From positions 196,540,001 through 196,604,000 of the forward strand of contig JBITNC010000001.1 of NCBI GenBank assembly GCA_050084985.1: 64,000 nt of DNA, written 5' to 3'. A program made the position numbers and the translations under genes. The DNA is from Nageia nagi. Lineage: Eukaryota; Pinophyta. The notes under the pieces are model-generated. The model searched no databases. It saw only the letters and a list, made by a program, of their open reading frames with translations, and was not told where the DNA came from. Shown here one piece after another: positions 37,649 through 50,042 of the stretch (position 1 is its first letter; each line of letters starts with the position of its first letter).

Positions 37649-38805
37649 TGTGATGATCCCTAATTAGGCTCACTCTAATCTTGCACAAATTAAGTATGCA
37701 AAATAGTCAAACTATAACTAGGAAAGGGGTGCCTACACATTGAGCCTTAGATCTAAGGAAAGAGATTCCTAGGAGCTAACGTCATATCTCAATAGTCAAA
37801 TCACTTAAAGAAATCATAAAAACACCCAATGTAATGCTTTGGTGATGAAAACTAATGCTCTAAGGCTCATATACATAGTGTGACAAGCCTTGCACCATGA
37901 ATTCCTCATCCAACAGCTATGGTGGAAGCTTAGAGATCCACTATCAATATTATACTAATCCAAGGATAATGCCAACACTCCTTAGATATCTACCTATTAA
38001 CTTGGGTTATGCCACCACCAAATTATGTACCCATGTAAGTCCTATATTGCACCTTGCTATAGGTACCTCACTTTGAAGAATGGAATCTTGGAAAAGAAGC
38101 ACTCAAAACATGAGTAAGAAGTAATAATAATAATTGAATGCCTTTGGTATTCCAAGAGTACTCCTTAAATAGGGAGAGGTAGATTATCTTATAATCAAGT
38201 GTTGGGTTGATTTAATCTTATCTAACAATGTACAAGGGTGATCTATGTGCTCACATTTCCAACACCCAAGATGAGGTACCTTGAGATGAATGTTATCACA
38301 TATAAGGACCTAGAATACCAATGTTGGATTATTAGGGACTTTCATTAATCTTAATATCTATGCCACATGCCAAAGAGCCTCCACGGATGAATTGTGGGTG
38401 TATTAGGATGCTTAAATACTCATAAAATGGTCTAAACCTTCTCATGAGCCTAACATCCAAGGGTGAAAGTCTTCTAGTGCCTTGAAATTCCAAATATCTT
38501 CTAGGTGTGCGACATCCAATCTTTAATATCTTAGGTTAAATCACCTCGGTTCATGCTCTACCTTGATAGGGGAGAAATAGTACTAAAGAGGCCCATTAAA
38601 TATCAATATTACAATCATCAAGGCTTGATGTATGCAATATCCTAATTTAGGAGTTTAATATTACATTTTTAATTAATAATTGCCTTGCTATCACCATTAC
38701 ATCATATTTGATATATTAAAATATTAAATACTCCTATTTGCACTAAAAAGGCCCAACATCCCATAATTGGAGTAATTAGTTAATCTCTAAGTGGAACTTT
38801 CAATT
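37649..38805 (-). repeat. 3' LTR of gypsy element F, distal part
   Basis: Read on the minus strand it ends ...GGGATCATCACA, like the family E LTR at 14136-15495, with shared blocks 'gccttgatgattgtaatatt' and 'caaggtagagcat'. It is cut at 38805 by element G and continues at 50891. Both LTR parts add to about 1.53 kb. No primer site follows the end at 37649, so this is a 3' LTR. Confidence 0.8.
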
Positions 38806-39653
38806 TGTTGCAGTGAAAATAGAGCTGGAATGTAGAATAACATGAAATACAAATTATTCTTAAATCTTCACTGAACCTCAAATTATACAAAATAGATAAA
38901 AATGCTATAATTATGAATGGATATTGATTTTTAGCTCAAACTACAATTTGCCCTTAAAAGGGACTTTTACAAATGCCATTTGCCAAAATGAAGGTATTAG
39001 AGCTTCATTGTTTTTTATTTGCTTGCTTCTCTCCTTGATATGAACAACCTGTAAATCCTACACACATGCAAAAGATAATAACATCAAAGCATCTATGTAT
39101 GACATATATTAAATTGAAACTAGCATAAAACAATAAAAGGTATGAGCTCACAAGATTTTGGCAGCATTACCCTACTCTAAAAATTGGGCAAGATTGGTTC
39201 TATTTGCTTTGTATTAGCTTGTATTTATAGATTTTGGATGAGATGTTTCAAGGCTGGTAAGAGGAAGTGAACAGCCACCATGGGTCGTAATTGACCCCCT
39301 CTATCCACCTCATCTTGGAAAGTTGAAATGTTTCAACTTTCTCTCGCTATTTTGGCTTCTATTTGGCTGTTATAGAGTCATCGACGATTGAAAGATGGAT
39401 GCCAGCGACTGGCTCAAAATGTTGGTGTTTGTTTTGGGTCATCGACGACTGGTTAACAATTTTATAACAATATTAAAATGACCACCAAATAGTTAGTTTT
39501 TATCGAAAAGGGGTCATGTGACCACTTGTTTTGCATGTACTTGATGAGAGCTATCCAATAATGGAGTTTTCAAGCTTGTTTAAGGCTTGTGTAAAGAGTT
39601 ATGATTAGTTCAATGTTTACTAGTTAACAAGGGGACATTTTTAGGTATCTACA
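38806..39653 (-). repeat. 3' LTR of element G
   Basis: On the minus strand it runs TGTAGATACC...CTGCAACA. 848 bp, same length as its partner at 50043-50890. Many differences between the two are CG in one and TG or CA in the other, around 39380-39450. Confidence 0.92.
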
Positions 39654-39667
39654 TTTTGCCCCTTTTT
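39654..39667 (-). other. Polypurine tract of element G
   Basis: On the minus strand AAAAAGGGGCAAAA directly precedes TGTAGA of the 3' LTR. Confidence 0.85.
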
Positions 39668-40192
39668 GAATCATCAACCGAAGATGAGGTTGATAGTTTC
39701 AAAAAATGTAGAATGAGAAGCTTTGTTGCTTGATTGTTTATTGTTGCTTTTTTATGATATAATTTTTGACTCAATTTCTTAAATGAATCAAAATTTTGAT
39801 TTATCAAATTATGATAACATGTGTTTTCATTTTACATTTGATGTAGTTTTGAAAACAAATTTGAATATACTTCAGAAGTGACTATTTTCGGTATGACAAT
39901 GTGTTGAGCTTGTGTGACAGTTGCATGACATTTCTATTATGTCATTTTGCATGTCTAAGCACACATGTACCGTATAAGTCCTCTTTAGTATATGAGTTTG
40001 ATGGTGTTATCCTTTGTCCCGAAAATGGGGTTTCAAGATGATCTCCTATAACAATGATACATCACATTTTATCTCCTTTGATATTTGTAAATGTTAATGA
40101 TATTTATAAGAAATATCATCAAAATCTTTTTTCGTATAAAGCTTAAGATCTTTTGGTAGGATATAATTATAGCTTCTCTGAATCAAAACTTG

Positions 40193-40193
<1 letters not shown>

Positions 40194-40236
<43 letters not shown>
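40194..40236 (+). repeat. (AT)n microsatellite
   Basis: Uninterrupted TA dinucleotide run of about 43 bp. Confidence 0.97.
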
Positions 40237-40238
<2 letters not shown>

Positions 40239-40312
40239 CATCATCTGGTGTTGTCATGAGGATAGCCCTTGCCATGGCTGAATATGATTTTTTAACTTTT
40301 GCAATTGATACA

Positions 40313-40757
40313 TTTTGAAAATGATATTGTAATACATCAAAACTACACTTGTGTCAATCTCCATACTATGTGCTGTTTATGGTAGTTGCATGACAAGACT
40401 CTAGTTTGTCTCTACATACCAAAGCGAGTATGTGATGGTAAGCTTATTTGATGTATACAATTTTGAGGTAGTGATGTTGTATATCAAAACTTCACTTGTG
40501 TTTATCTCCATAGTATGTGCTGTTTATGGCAGTTGCATGACAAGACTCTAGTTTGTCTATGTATGCCGAAGCGAGTATGTGATAGGAAGCTTGTTTTGTA
40601 TATACAAGTTTGAGATAGTGATGTTGTATATCAAAACTTCACTTGTGTTTATCTCCATACTGTGTGCTATTTATGGAAGTTACATGACAAGACTCTAGTT
40701 TGTCTTCGCATGCTGAAGTGAGTATGTGATAGGAAGCTTGTTTTGTATATACAAGTC
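40313..40757 (+). repeat. Three tandem copies of a ~148-bp unit
   Basis: Units start at 40313, 40461 and 40608, each with 'tgacaagactctagtttgtct' (spaced similarly) and 'gagtatgtgat'. Copies 2 and 3 are closest. They are embedded in the larger degenerate modules. Confidence 0.9.
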
Positions 40758-42200
40758 ATTTTTCATTTTTCTCTGCTTTTGACCTAGCAGAATGGGTTTT
40801 GTGATGATCTTTTGCATAAGTCTTTTAGAATCATATTGAGCATAAATATCTTATTTTAGGTTATAGGCAATCCTAATTACCTTAACTGTGAGTAGACATA
40901 TAACTTTTGATTTTGTAATTAACAATGTTTTGAGTACATTTTAAGAGAGATGTAGCCATGATATTGCTATGTGATCATGGGCTTACTTTGATTATGGTGT
41001 TGATCTTAGCATTATGGCTCCTTTTGAACTGACTAATGATGTCAGTGATGATGATGATAGACTATTCAAAAAACTAATACATATTAGCTAGTGAACAAGT
41101 AAGATGAATGTACGAATGATTCTAACCTTATTGTTTCAATCATTTATAGGTGAACATAAGGTTTGATTTTAGGTCATGGTAAATTGTATTTATCCCATTT
41201 ATCCAAGTATGATTTCTTGAGTTTTGCAATTGAAGTGTTTTGAACACACGTTGGTTGTACACCAAATAGGTACTACAGGCTTGTTTCCATATATCATTAC
41301 ATGGGTATCTTGTGTTTATCACAAGGGAATGTATGGAGCCAAGTCAAGTATATGACATGAAGTCCCCTTTATGTGCACTGATTTGAATTTTGATTATTAT
41401 GTTATTACTTTAGAAGAATAGGTTTTACAAAAATCATTGGAATCATATTTTTTGATGACTAGGGTTTCCTGAATACGTATAACAATAAGTGATGACTAAA
41501 CATGCATAACATGACATATGATTTGAACTAGGAAGTTCATGATTCATTGTAAGATCATAAACAATAAATGGTTTTTTTCCTATCAAAGATTCATGATAAA
41601 ATTATTTATGATCGAGTTTGCATGTTTATTTAGTTATCTTTTTTTTTTTAATGGCATGATGTGGTGAGCAAACATAGTCATGTATCTTAAGAAGATACAA
41701 ACAAACTAATATGTTATATTGTAGACTTATACAAATACCACTAGACTCATAAGTAGGTGATAATATACTTGAGGTTAGTAAGTGGTTAAGTCAAGACTCA
41801 TACACTTGAGTTTATCAACTTATGTATGAATATTTTAAATCTTGATTTTGTTGGTTGATGATAGAGGCAAATGATTTGCTTTGGGTCGTGGACAATCATA
41901 GTTACCCCAAAACATAAATTTTCTGAATTTTTGTAATCAAAGTATTTTGAAAACAAGTTGTACACCTTACTAGGTATTCATGCTTGCCTACATATGCTAT
42001 TTCATGGAACACTTTATTCCATAGGCTCTATGCCATTAGCATGTATGTGACGTGGAGTCCTTTCAAAGTAGATAACATTTTAATGTTTGATAATTCTACT
42101 ATTTTCCCCAACAGAATGGGTTTCATTATCATTTCTTGCAAAATCATTATCAAATATTTCAGGATGGAATTGTTTATAATTTGATATCATCAAAGATTCA

Positions 42201-44083
42201 TGATGAGGAATATGATGATAACAATTATCCCATCAAATACGTATGGGATTATTATTGTATTTTTATTTTTTAAATGTTGATTTTGATATTATTAAATATC
42301 TTCAAATTTAAGGATAATGATTTGAAAAATTGCAGTATTAGATTGTATCATTTATCAAACTTGGCTACTAATACTTTTTATTTTATGATAACATGTGCAA
42401 AGGATATGGAACAAGATGTAACACACATTCAATTTATGGGTAGATGATAATGAATGGAAAGGGGAGAAGAACATCGACTTCCAATTCAAAGGGAAGAGCA
42501 ATTTCTTACTCTCGATCCCAAGGAATGATGAAAGCTTTTTAATGATGTTCTAAGGGGTTGAAATAGATGGGATATGATAGGAAAAGAACATTGACTTCCA
42601 ATTCAATGGAGAGAATAATTTCTTATTCTCGATCTCAAAGAATAATGGAAGCTATAAAATTTAACAATGTTCTAAGGTTGACTTTTATCAATTTACTAAG
42701 GGCAATTTCTTGCTTAAACTTGTAGATAAGGATAGAAGCAAAAGGTTTTAACAACAACAATGTTAACTCCCATATTAATGGGGAGAGCAATTACTCGCTC
42801 TTTTTTCTCAAATAATATGGAAGCACCTCCAATTTAATAATTGATAAAGATGGATTAGGAAATATATGGATGTTGGATAATAAAATATGAAAGTTGGTAT
42901 AGTATAACATGTATGGGGGGATGGTGGATGTTAATAAGAAAATAGTATAACAAATGAATGGACATAGGATGTATTGAGTATTTAGAGAGATAAACTAATC
43001 AACTCATCAAGGCATTGATAACATAAGTGTAATATTAATTACTATGTAATAGTAAATAGTATGGGATGGAGGCATGGGATGATGAAGAAATGTAATGATC
43101 ATAATATTCAAGTTGACCATATTAACCAATCACCATTAGATTTTTCCTTCTTTAGATGATATAAAACAAAGTCATGATGTTCTCAACATTATCATAGACT
43201 CATGTGTGTGCAATGATGTTTATTTCCATCTCTAGACAATCTCAAACTAAATGTCACAAGAGCATAAAATATATAAGCTAGTTCATCCATATGAAATGTA
43301 CAGAGGTCCATAAGAAAGAAGGTGGCTAACCAATATGGACATGTCACCACTCATAAGGTATGCCCCATTGCCAGACAGGCGTCCATAGCCTCGATGAGGA
43401 TTAACCCCTCGATCCCGCTACAACCTTACTCTACTGCCAGTTAGGCATCCATAGCCTCGGTAGAGGATATTGTAATCACCCAAGAATCATTGATATAATG
43501 TAGTAATTTTTTTTTTGTCATCTCTTTTCACTCTCTTTTTTTTTTTTTAATAAAACTATCAAATGATTCTTGGGTTCGAGATGAAGCGAATAATAGGATG
43601 AACATGTAACACTTTTGCTCGAAATCATGCTCTTGTAACACCTCATTATTGACTATTTTAAGATTATTTAAATGTGAAGATGTGTATGAGTCCATAATAA
43701 CCTTAAGTGTATCATATTCATGTTTGTTTATCATCCAAAGTTTCAAAAAATTTCATGATGAAGGTTGGTAAAGTCAATAAGAATATTAATTTCATAAACT
43801 ATTTCTTTTACCATAAGTATTAAACATATTTGTATAATGGTATGGAAGTGATCATAGATAATGTATAGTATATATGCCTTGATGAATCATTAGAATATAA
43901 TCTGATACTCAAATATTCCAACATAATGGGGGATGAATATGAGGTGGAAAAAGGGGAAGACATGGAAATGCAATAAACATATTATAACCTGTTTCAAAAT
44001 TAGATATGATCATTTTAGCTTTTTAATCATATTTTGATGTTTGTGTGATTTCTAAATCATGTTTTGATGATGATTTTTTTTTT
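42201..44083. other. Non-coding 3' part of element G
   Basis: Contains a repeat of about 118 bp (42465 and 42583, sharing 'ttgacttccaattcaa' and 'ttctta-tctcgatc') with a third poor copy near 42750. A short GC-richer duplicated block lies at 43365-43465 and a long inverted repeat at 43478-43575. No reverse transcriptase motif was found on either strand. Confidence 0.6.
43478..43575. repeat. Inverted repeat, 14-bp perfect arms
   Basis: ACCCAAGAATCATT at 43478-43491 and its exact complement AATGATTCTTGGGT at 43562-43575. The 70-bp loop holds two T runs. Confidence 0.85.
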
Positions 44084-47000
44084 TAATGGAGGGAAACTGC
44101 CCCAATGTGATCTATGTAGAACATGAGGAGATCAAAAGTAAGATAGGGGATGACTGCCCCAATGTGAATGATGTGAAGGAGATTGAATATCCTTACGCAA
44201 ATAACACAATTCATCATTATTTAATTATGTGGAATGTACATATTTATTTTGTAGATGATGTAAATTGTTATTTATCAATAAAGGTATATCTACTTCAAAT
44301 CGTCTATCATCCATCAAATCATGAAGGGCATGATTTAATTGGTGGCAATGTTTAGTATCATGCCCCAATTGATGATGATAAACATGATGTCCATACTTAT
44401 CGTATTTTATTGACTTAGGCTTTAGGTTTTCTTTCATTATATGATCTACCACCCTCTTAGGTTGTTTCGATGATTGCATTCCATCAATGTAATCATCTTT
44501 GGATTTTAATTTCCATATCATATCTTTATGATTATGCCCTTGCCTAGCAAAGGTGGATGATGATTTCCCCTTTGTATTTTGCATAGGAGGTTTTGTTTTC
44601 GATGATTTTGTAATATTATAATGTGATTATGGATTTTCATCTCTTCGTACACAATAGAGTACTCCCTCATGAATGTATTTTAGACAACCATGAAATGTAG
44701 ATAGGACACATTCCATTTCTTGAATCCATGGTCTACCTAAAAGAATATTATATTGTTCAATGTTCCCTTAAATGATATATAATGATGTTTGTATCGTCTT
44801 ACATCCAATGGTGATGGGTAACACTATCGACCCTATTGTTGAACATAAAGCATTATTAAACGCCTTTATTTGTAATGATGGTAAAGAAATATGAGAGAAG
44901 GGAAGATTCAATTTGTGATATGCCAATGTAGATATGATATTGACATCTGACCCTTCATCTACTAATATCCTCTTAACAATTTTACCATTTACTTTACCAT
45001 TGACATGGAGAGGTGGATCTAACCCTTGAGGTCCCTTGTTTGGTTGTCTCTCATGGTCATAAAAAGAAATTATAGGTTGATGTATCAATGGAGGAACTTG
45101 CATTTTGGATTTTTGATTATATGATATATCAATTTGTTTTTCTTGTATGTTTTGAGTTCCAGTATCCATTCCAACTATTCTTATAATAGGTTGATTACTT
45201 GGATTCCAGGTGGGTGTCACTTGACTGTAATTAGGTACAATAGATACTGTATTTACTTGATATGAAGGAAGTGAGTCTTGATAATTTTTTAAATTTTGAT
45301 CTGAAATAGAAGTATGGTCTTCAACTTCCAAGTTATTATCTTTGATTGAATTTTGATTTCTATTTCTCAATGCTAGACAGTTTTTTGTACTATGACCTCT
45401 TTGATGGTGATAATTACAATACTCATTTTTGTTATATTTTTCTTTTCTCATAATTTTTATTTCACCATATTCAATTTTGACCTTCTCAATTATAACTGCC
45501 TGAGCAATAACTTCTTCGAGAGTATTATATCATTGGGTTTGTAATATACTAGCTATAGGCCTTAAACAATTTTGACTAAATAATTTAACTAACTCCTCCT
45601 GAGGTAAGGTATAGGGCATGCCATAGAGTATATCCCTCCATCATGAAACAAATTCAACAATTGATTCATTCTGAGATTGTTTTAGTTCTACAAGATCCGT
45701 AATAGAAGATTCCTCTTTGATATAAATCCTAAAATGTTGTAAGAACAAGTTTGCTAATTGGGAAAATGAATAAATACCATGTCATGGTAAATTATTTTAC
45801 CATTCCAGGGCTTGGGCTGCAAGCATCATGGGAAACAAACATAGCATCAAGTCCTCATCATTATAAATTAGGTAATTTGAAAACTTAAATCACCTTAAAT
45901 GTTCCTTAGGATCCTTATTTCCTGTAAAAGGAATTATCTTAGGTATTTCAAAGTTGTGAGGTAATTTCTTCTTAGGTACACTTGGATGGATGGGTTCATT
46001 GCAAATATTGTCATATGTTAACTTCTTGAACCTTGATATATTCATTTCTTTATTCATGAAATCTTTCATGAAATCCTCTAATTCATTATATGTCCAACTA
46101 CCCTGAGGATGTTTTCGGTATCTTCTATGATTGGTGTTTCTTTCTAACTTTAGGTTTGAATTATAAGATTCATCATTAGAAAGAAATCTTGATAACAATG
46201 ATGAAGATGATAATGATGGAAGATTAGAAGGTAAATGATGCCCTTGCATTAGATTTCTAAGAGTTGTAGATGGTTGTACTTTATTTTGTTGAGACTTCTC
46301 ATGAAGTAACCAACTATCTCGAACTTCTTGTTTTACCTTATCAAAAATTTGTCATTATTTTTCAAGCTCTTGCTTTTCTTTTTCTTTGAGTTCTATATTC
46401 TTTTCTTTAAGTTTGGCTTCCTCTTCTAACTTACTTTGAACATATTCATATCTTTTACTAAAGTTTATAGTTTCTTCACAATCTCTCTCTATGTGTTTTC
46501 TCTTTGCCTCCAACTCTGCAAAAAAGGGTATCTCTCCTACCTTGAATTGTTTAGCTAAAGCTTTTCTACATTTTTCTTGCGATGAGGGTTTCTCATAGGC
46601 GTAAGGATCATAGAAGAATTTGTTTGAGATCTTACAGTGAGGAGTTATTTGTGAGGTTCTTACTGAATATAAGGTCATTCTATCAAAATCTTCCATACAA
46701 GACCTAGCCCTATGAAGTGTTTTTTGATAGGTGGGGTTAGTTATCCTAGCTTGTGAAGAGGGGCTTTGAGGTTGATAATCTAAGCTCTCAAGAGGCAATT
46801 CTCTTTGTTGATTAGAGTAAGAGTCTTTATATCTCCATACTTGGTAATTAAGAGGTGATGATAATTACACCCAAGCTTAACTCTTTTGGTTGGCATGAGC
46901 TTTTACATCATGCTTTTGTCTCATCTCTTCTTGTCTCATTTTGTCGACAAACTCATTGAAGGTTTTGTTATGTTGATCGTGAGAAGAACATGCTTGTTGT

Positions 47001-48091
47001 TGTTTATGGGATTCCCTTTGCAAAATATTCTTAGCTTTTTCATCATAGAAAATATTCCTAAGTAATTTATTTGTTGTAGGGCTATCTTATTTATCACATT
47101 CCCAATTTTTCATCAAGCTAGTTTGATATTTTGAAGGTATTTTTAGTGGGTTCGAACAACATTCATCCTCATAAAACTTTGTATCGTTATCATGATGTGT
47201 TGTTTCCCCACATGGATGTTCATTCCTAAGCTCATGTGTGTTAGCTTTGGAAATTTTATTTTTATATTTTTCATTTCTTTGTGATTGAAATTCTTGAGAT
47301 TCAATAATACAATCTATGGATTTTTTAATTCTTATGTGAGGCTCTCCAATTTCTACATATGATGAGAATGAACAAGTTTCATCCTTGAACTCAAGAATAT
47401 CATGAGATTCATGGGAATCAATAGAAGGTCTTGTAGCCTCTAGAAGGGGAGGACAATGAAATTGCAATTTTGAGGAATGTTCTGAAAGGTCCTCAAGATT
47501 CATGTCAAGCTCCTCTTCTTTAATATCATATTCATCCCAAGGTTGGGGTGAAGACATCAAGGTATCTAACTCTAGGAGGTCATATGATTTAGCATAAGAT
47601 GTTGCATCAAAGCCTTTGGCATTAATACTCGATTCATCCCTTAGCAAATTGGATTCATTAGGTTTGATAGTCTCGAAAGGAGATGCACAACAAGATTTTA
47701 ATTTGATGAGATGTGTCGATGAGTTTTCAATCTTTATGATGGGCTCACTATTTTCAGTGTCAAACTCATCCCATGATGAGGGCGAAGGAATGGAAGAACT
47801 ATACTCTAACTCTTCATGGGATTTAACAAGGCTTTTTGAGGATTGAAGAAGAGGTATGGTACATTGTTCTATCTTTGCTAAGTATGCCAAAAGCTTTTCA
47901 ATGTTAATATAAAAATCATTCTTCATGACCTTTGAAGTAGAATAGGTATCTAAGGTTGTCTTGGCAAGATGTGACCATAGTCTTTGTATTTTTGGTTTTA
48001 CTTTGATAGGAAAAGGAACATAATTTAAAAGTGCAACCAAGATGAACCTCATAATAATAAAATTCAAAGGCCTTTTACTTGTTCTCAACAA
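44084..48091 (-). pseudogene. gag-pro: gag-protease of element G, one continuous frame with stops
   Basis: From ATG at 48091 the same minus-strand frame can be followed for about 1290 codons to 44225 and perhaps 44084, with about a dozen stop codons and no frameshift detected. Order: a 334-codon acidic N-terminal part with two or three copies of a WDE(F/Y)D-centred repeat; a coiled-coil-like Lys/Glu part (46500-46360); Retrotrans_gag core from about 45960 (IIPFTGNKDPKEHLR, then ALEW and FVS-WRD); zinc knuckle CNYHHQRGHSTKNC at 45377-45418; protease with DEGSDVNI at about 44936-44959 and YNILLGRPW near 44740; then a second knuckle-like motif at 44345-44401. Several stops are TGA where Arg (CGA) is likely. 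Confidence 0.85.
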
Positions 48092-49164
48092 CTCAAGATT
48101 TGTATGGATCTAGAGTGACTGACACATGCCTATGTTTCTATTTGTTACAAAGGGGGTTCAAAGTAAAAAACTTAAATAAAATCAACTTTTAACGTCTTTT
48201 AAACCTATTCCTTTGTATGACCTATTATATCATTCCATAAATGAACATGTCAATTGAGTATTTGAACATTTTTTTTTTTTTAGGTTGTATAATAAAATTG
48301 TCAAATTTGTTTTGGTTTGATAATTAAGTTCTAATTATAAAATAGAATATTCCGAATTTTTATACTTTGTATTAATTTTATTTTAATATTTTATATTTAT
48401 GTTTTCATTTTAAATTTTTATATTTAACATCTTAATACTCTAATTTAATATTTTAATCCTAATATTTAATGTTATGATTTTAATTTTAGATTAATTTTAA
48501 TTTATATTTAAATTTTTTATTTTATATTTTTAATATTCTATATTTTTAATATTTATACTTTGTATTAATTTTAAATTTTATGTAATAGTTGTATGTTTTA
48601 TTATTTAAATTTTGTATTTATATTAAATTTAATTTTTTATATTTTAACATATATACTTTATTGTATATTTACGCATTTATATTAATTTATTTTCTATTTA
48701 TATTTACTATTTGTTTTTATTAATTTATATTTATTATTTGTATTTTAATATTTTAATAGTATCATCAATAAACATCATTACAAATTCAATTCAATTCAAT
48801 TTTCATAATATTTAATATTGACTTTGCAATTTATTATTTTAAATTTATATCTTATTTTATATTTTAATGTTTGATCTTTTATAAAAATTTTATATTGATG
48901 TTTTTAATATTTTAATTTTATATTATAATTTATATTTATATATTTAAATTCAATTTATTTATTTATTATTATTATTATTATTATTTAGAATATAAAACAT
49001 TTAACATTGTAATGTCTAATCTTAAAATATTAAATTGAAAATCTAAGATTAAAAATTAGTTTCAAACATTTAAATTGAAATCTAAAATTAAAACTTTAAA
49101 CTTTAAATTAGGAAATCAACAAATAATAGCGGTAGTCCAACTCGATCACTCCACCTTTAAACAC
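48092..49164. other. Very AT-rich leader segment of element G
   Basis: 48250-49120 is made almost only of A and T, with words such as tttaatatttta and a short ATT repeat near 48965-48985. No coding signal. It separates the gag start from the captured PPR fragment. Confidence 0.8.
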
Positions 49165-49640
49165 ACCGTGAACTGGGAGATTGGCAACAGTTTACATATA
49201 CATCAAAGACTCGTTAAAAGTGGATTTCTATTTCAATTGTCATGACTATGAGTGCACCGATAGACATGTATACTAAGCTAGAGAACAAACCAAAGGCCTA
49301 TCTATTGTTTGACAAGGTGCACGATGCAGACACAGTTTCATTAGCTACAATGGTCGAAGGATATGTATTTCTTGGCTACAATAGGTAACTTTTAGATCTG
49401 ACGGAGCACATGGTAGACCAACCTGACCGCATAATCTGTGTATGTGTTTACTTGCAAGCAGTCACACAGGTCTATCTTGGCAAACAGAATATGCCCCTAT
49501 GCTTGGATCGAGTTTCTTAAGGAAAGGAAAATGCAACACAAAGACACACTCTCATGGAATGCATAGATCACCGGATACAACCAAAATGGGTTTTCCAAAA
49601 GGGCTTTAGAGTCTTTTAAGCTGATGCAATTTTAGGTGTA
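49165..49640 (+). pseudogene. Captured PPR (PLS-type) gene fragment inside element G
   Basis: The plus strand, opposite to element G, reads pieces of a pentatricopeptide repeat protein, a sequence-specific RNA-binding family acting in plastids and mitochondria. One frame gives EIGNSLHIHQRLVKSGF (49175-49230); the next gives PIDMYTKLENKPKAYLLFDK, then DADTVSLATMVEGYV and LLDLTEHMVDQ (about 49254-49410); a further frame gives QHKDTLSWNA, a stop, then ITGYNQNGFSKRALESFKLM (about 49530-49620). Spacing of these blocks fits consecutive PPR repeats with frameshifts and a deletion between. Base composition is more even than the AT-rich DNA to its left. It lies between the primer site and the gag frame of G. 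Confidence 0.82.
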
Positions 49641-50021
49641 AAATAAGGCTTTGTTGTCTGGCTAGCCTTCTCCTAGAGTATTTTTAATTTTTCTAAAAGA
49701 AAGCAACTAAGTTTTTCTTAAAGAAAATTAAACAAAAAATAAATTTATTTTATTTTATTATTATTTTCCTCAAACAAACAAAATTGACAAGCTTTTGAGA
49801 ATTCATGCAGGAATAAAAAAATGGGAGATAGCCTACCTCATTCTGATCGCTCCTTTTCTACGTGTTTGAATCAGATCATCAAGAAGATCTTTCACCAATA
49901 AGATTGAACCTGAAATTCATACAAACAAATAATCAAACATAAGATAATATGCAAGATATGACCAAAAATTATCAAATTGGAAAGATACAACCATCACCAT
50001 ATCTTGCAATTGCTGGGAGGG
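49641..50021. other. Leader of element G next to the primer site
   Basis: Non-coding sequence between the PPR fragment and the primer site. On the minus strand it follows the primer site directly. No open frame of note. Confidence 0.5.
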
Positions 50022-50039
50022 GCCCTCCTTCTAGCGCCA
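50022..50039 (-). other. Primer binding site of element G
   Basis: On the minus strand TGGCGCTAGAAGGAGGGC begins three bases after the 5' LTR end. The TGG start marks pairing to a tRNA 3' CCA; I could not assign the tRNA. Confidence 0.8.
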
Positions 50040-50042
50040 AAA

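Larger units (their letters stand above)
39835..42200 (-). repeat. Degenerate higher-order repeats in 3' non-coding region of G
   Basis: A module containing 'tttgcaattga-gt-ttttgaa' followed by 'tgtacacca/tatcaaaac' and later 'cagaatgggttt' recurs loosely near 39835, 40296, 40905, 41217 and 41928. Divergence is high, so exact borders are uncertain. There is no coding signal. Confidence 0.6.

Noticed and set aside
47616-47846. Plus-strand frame of 76 codons inside element G
   Set aside because: Lies opposite the gag N-terminal repeats of G and mirrors their codon pattern.
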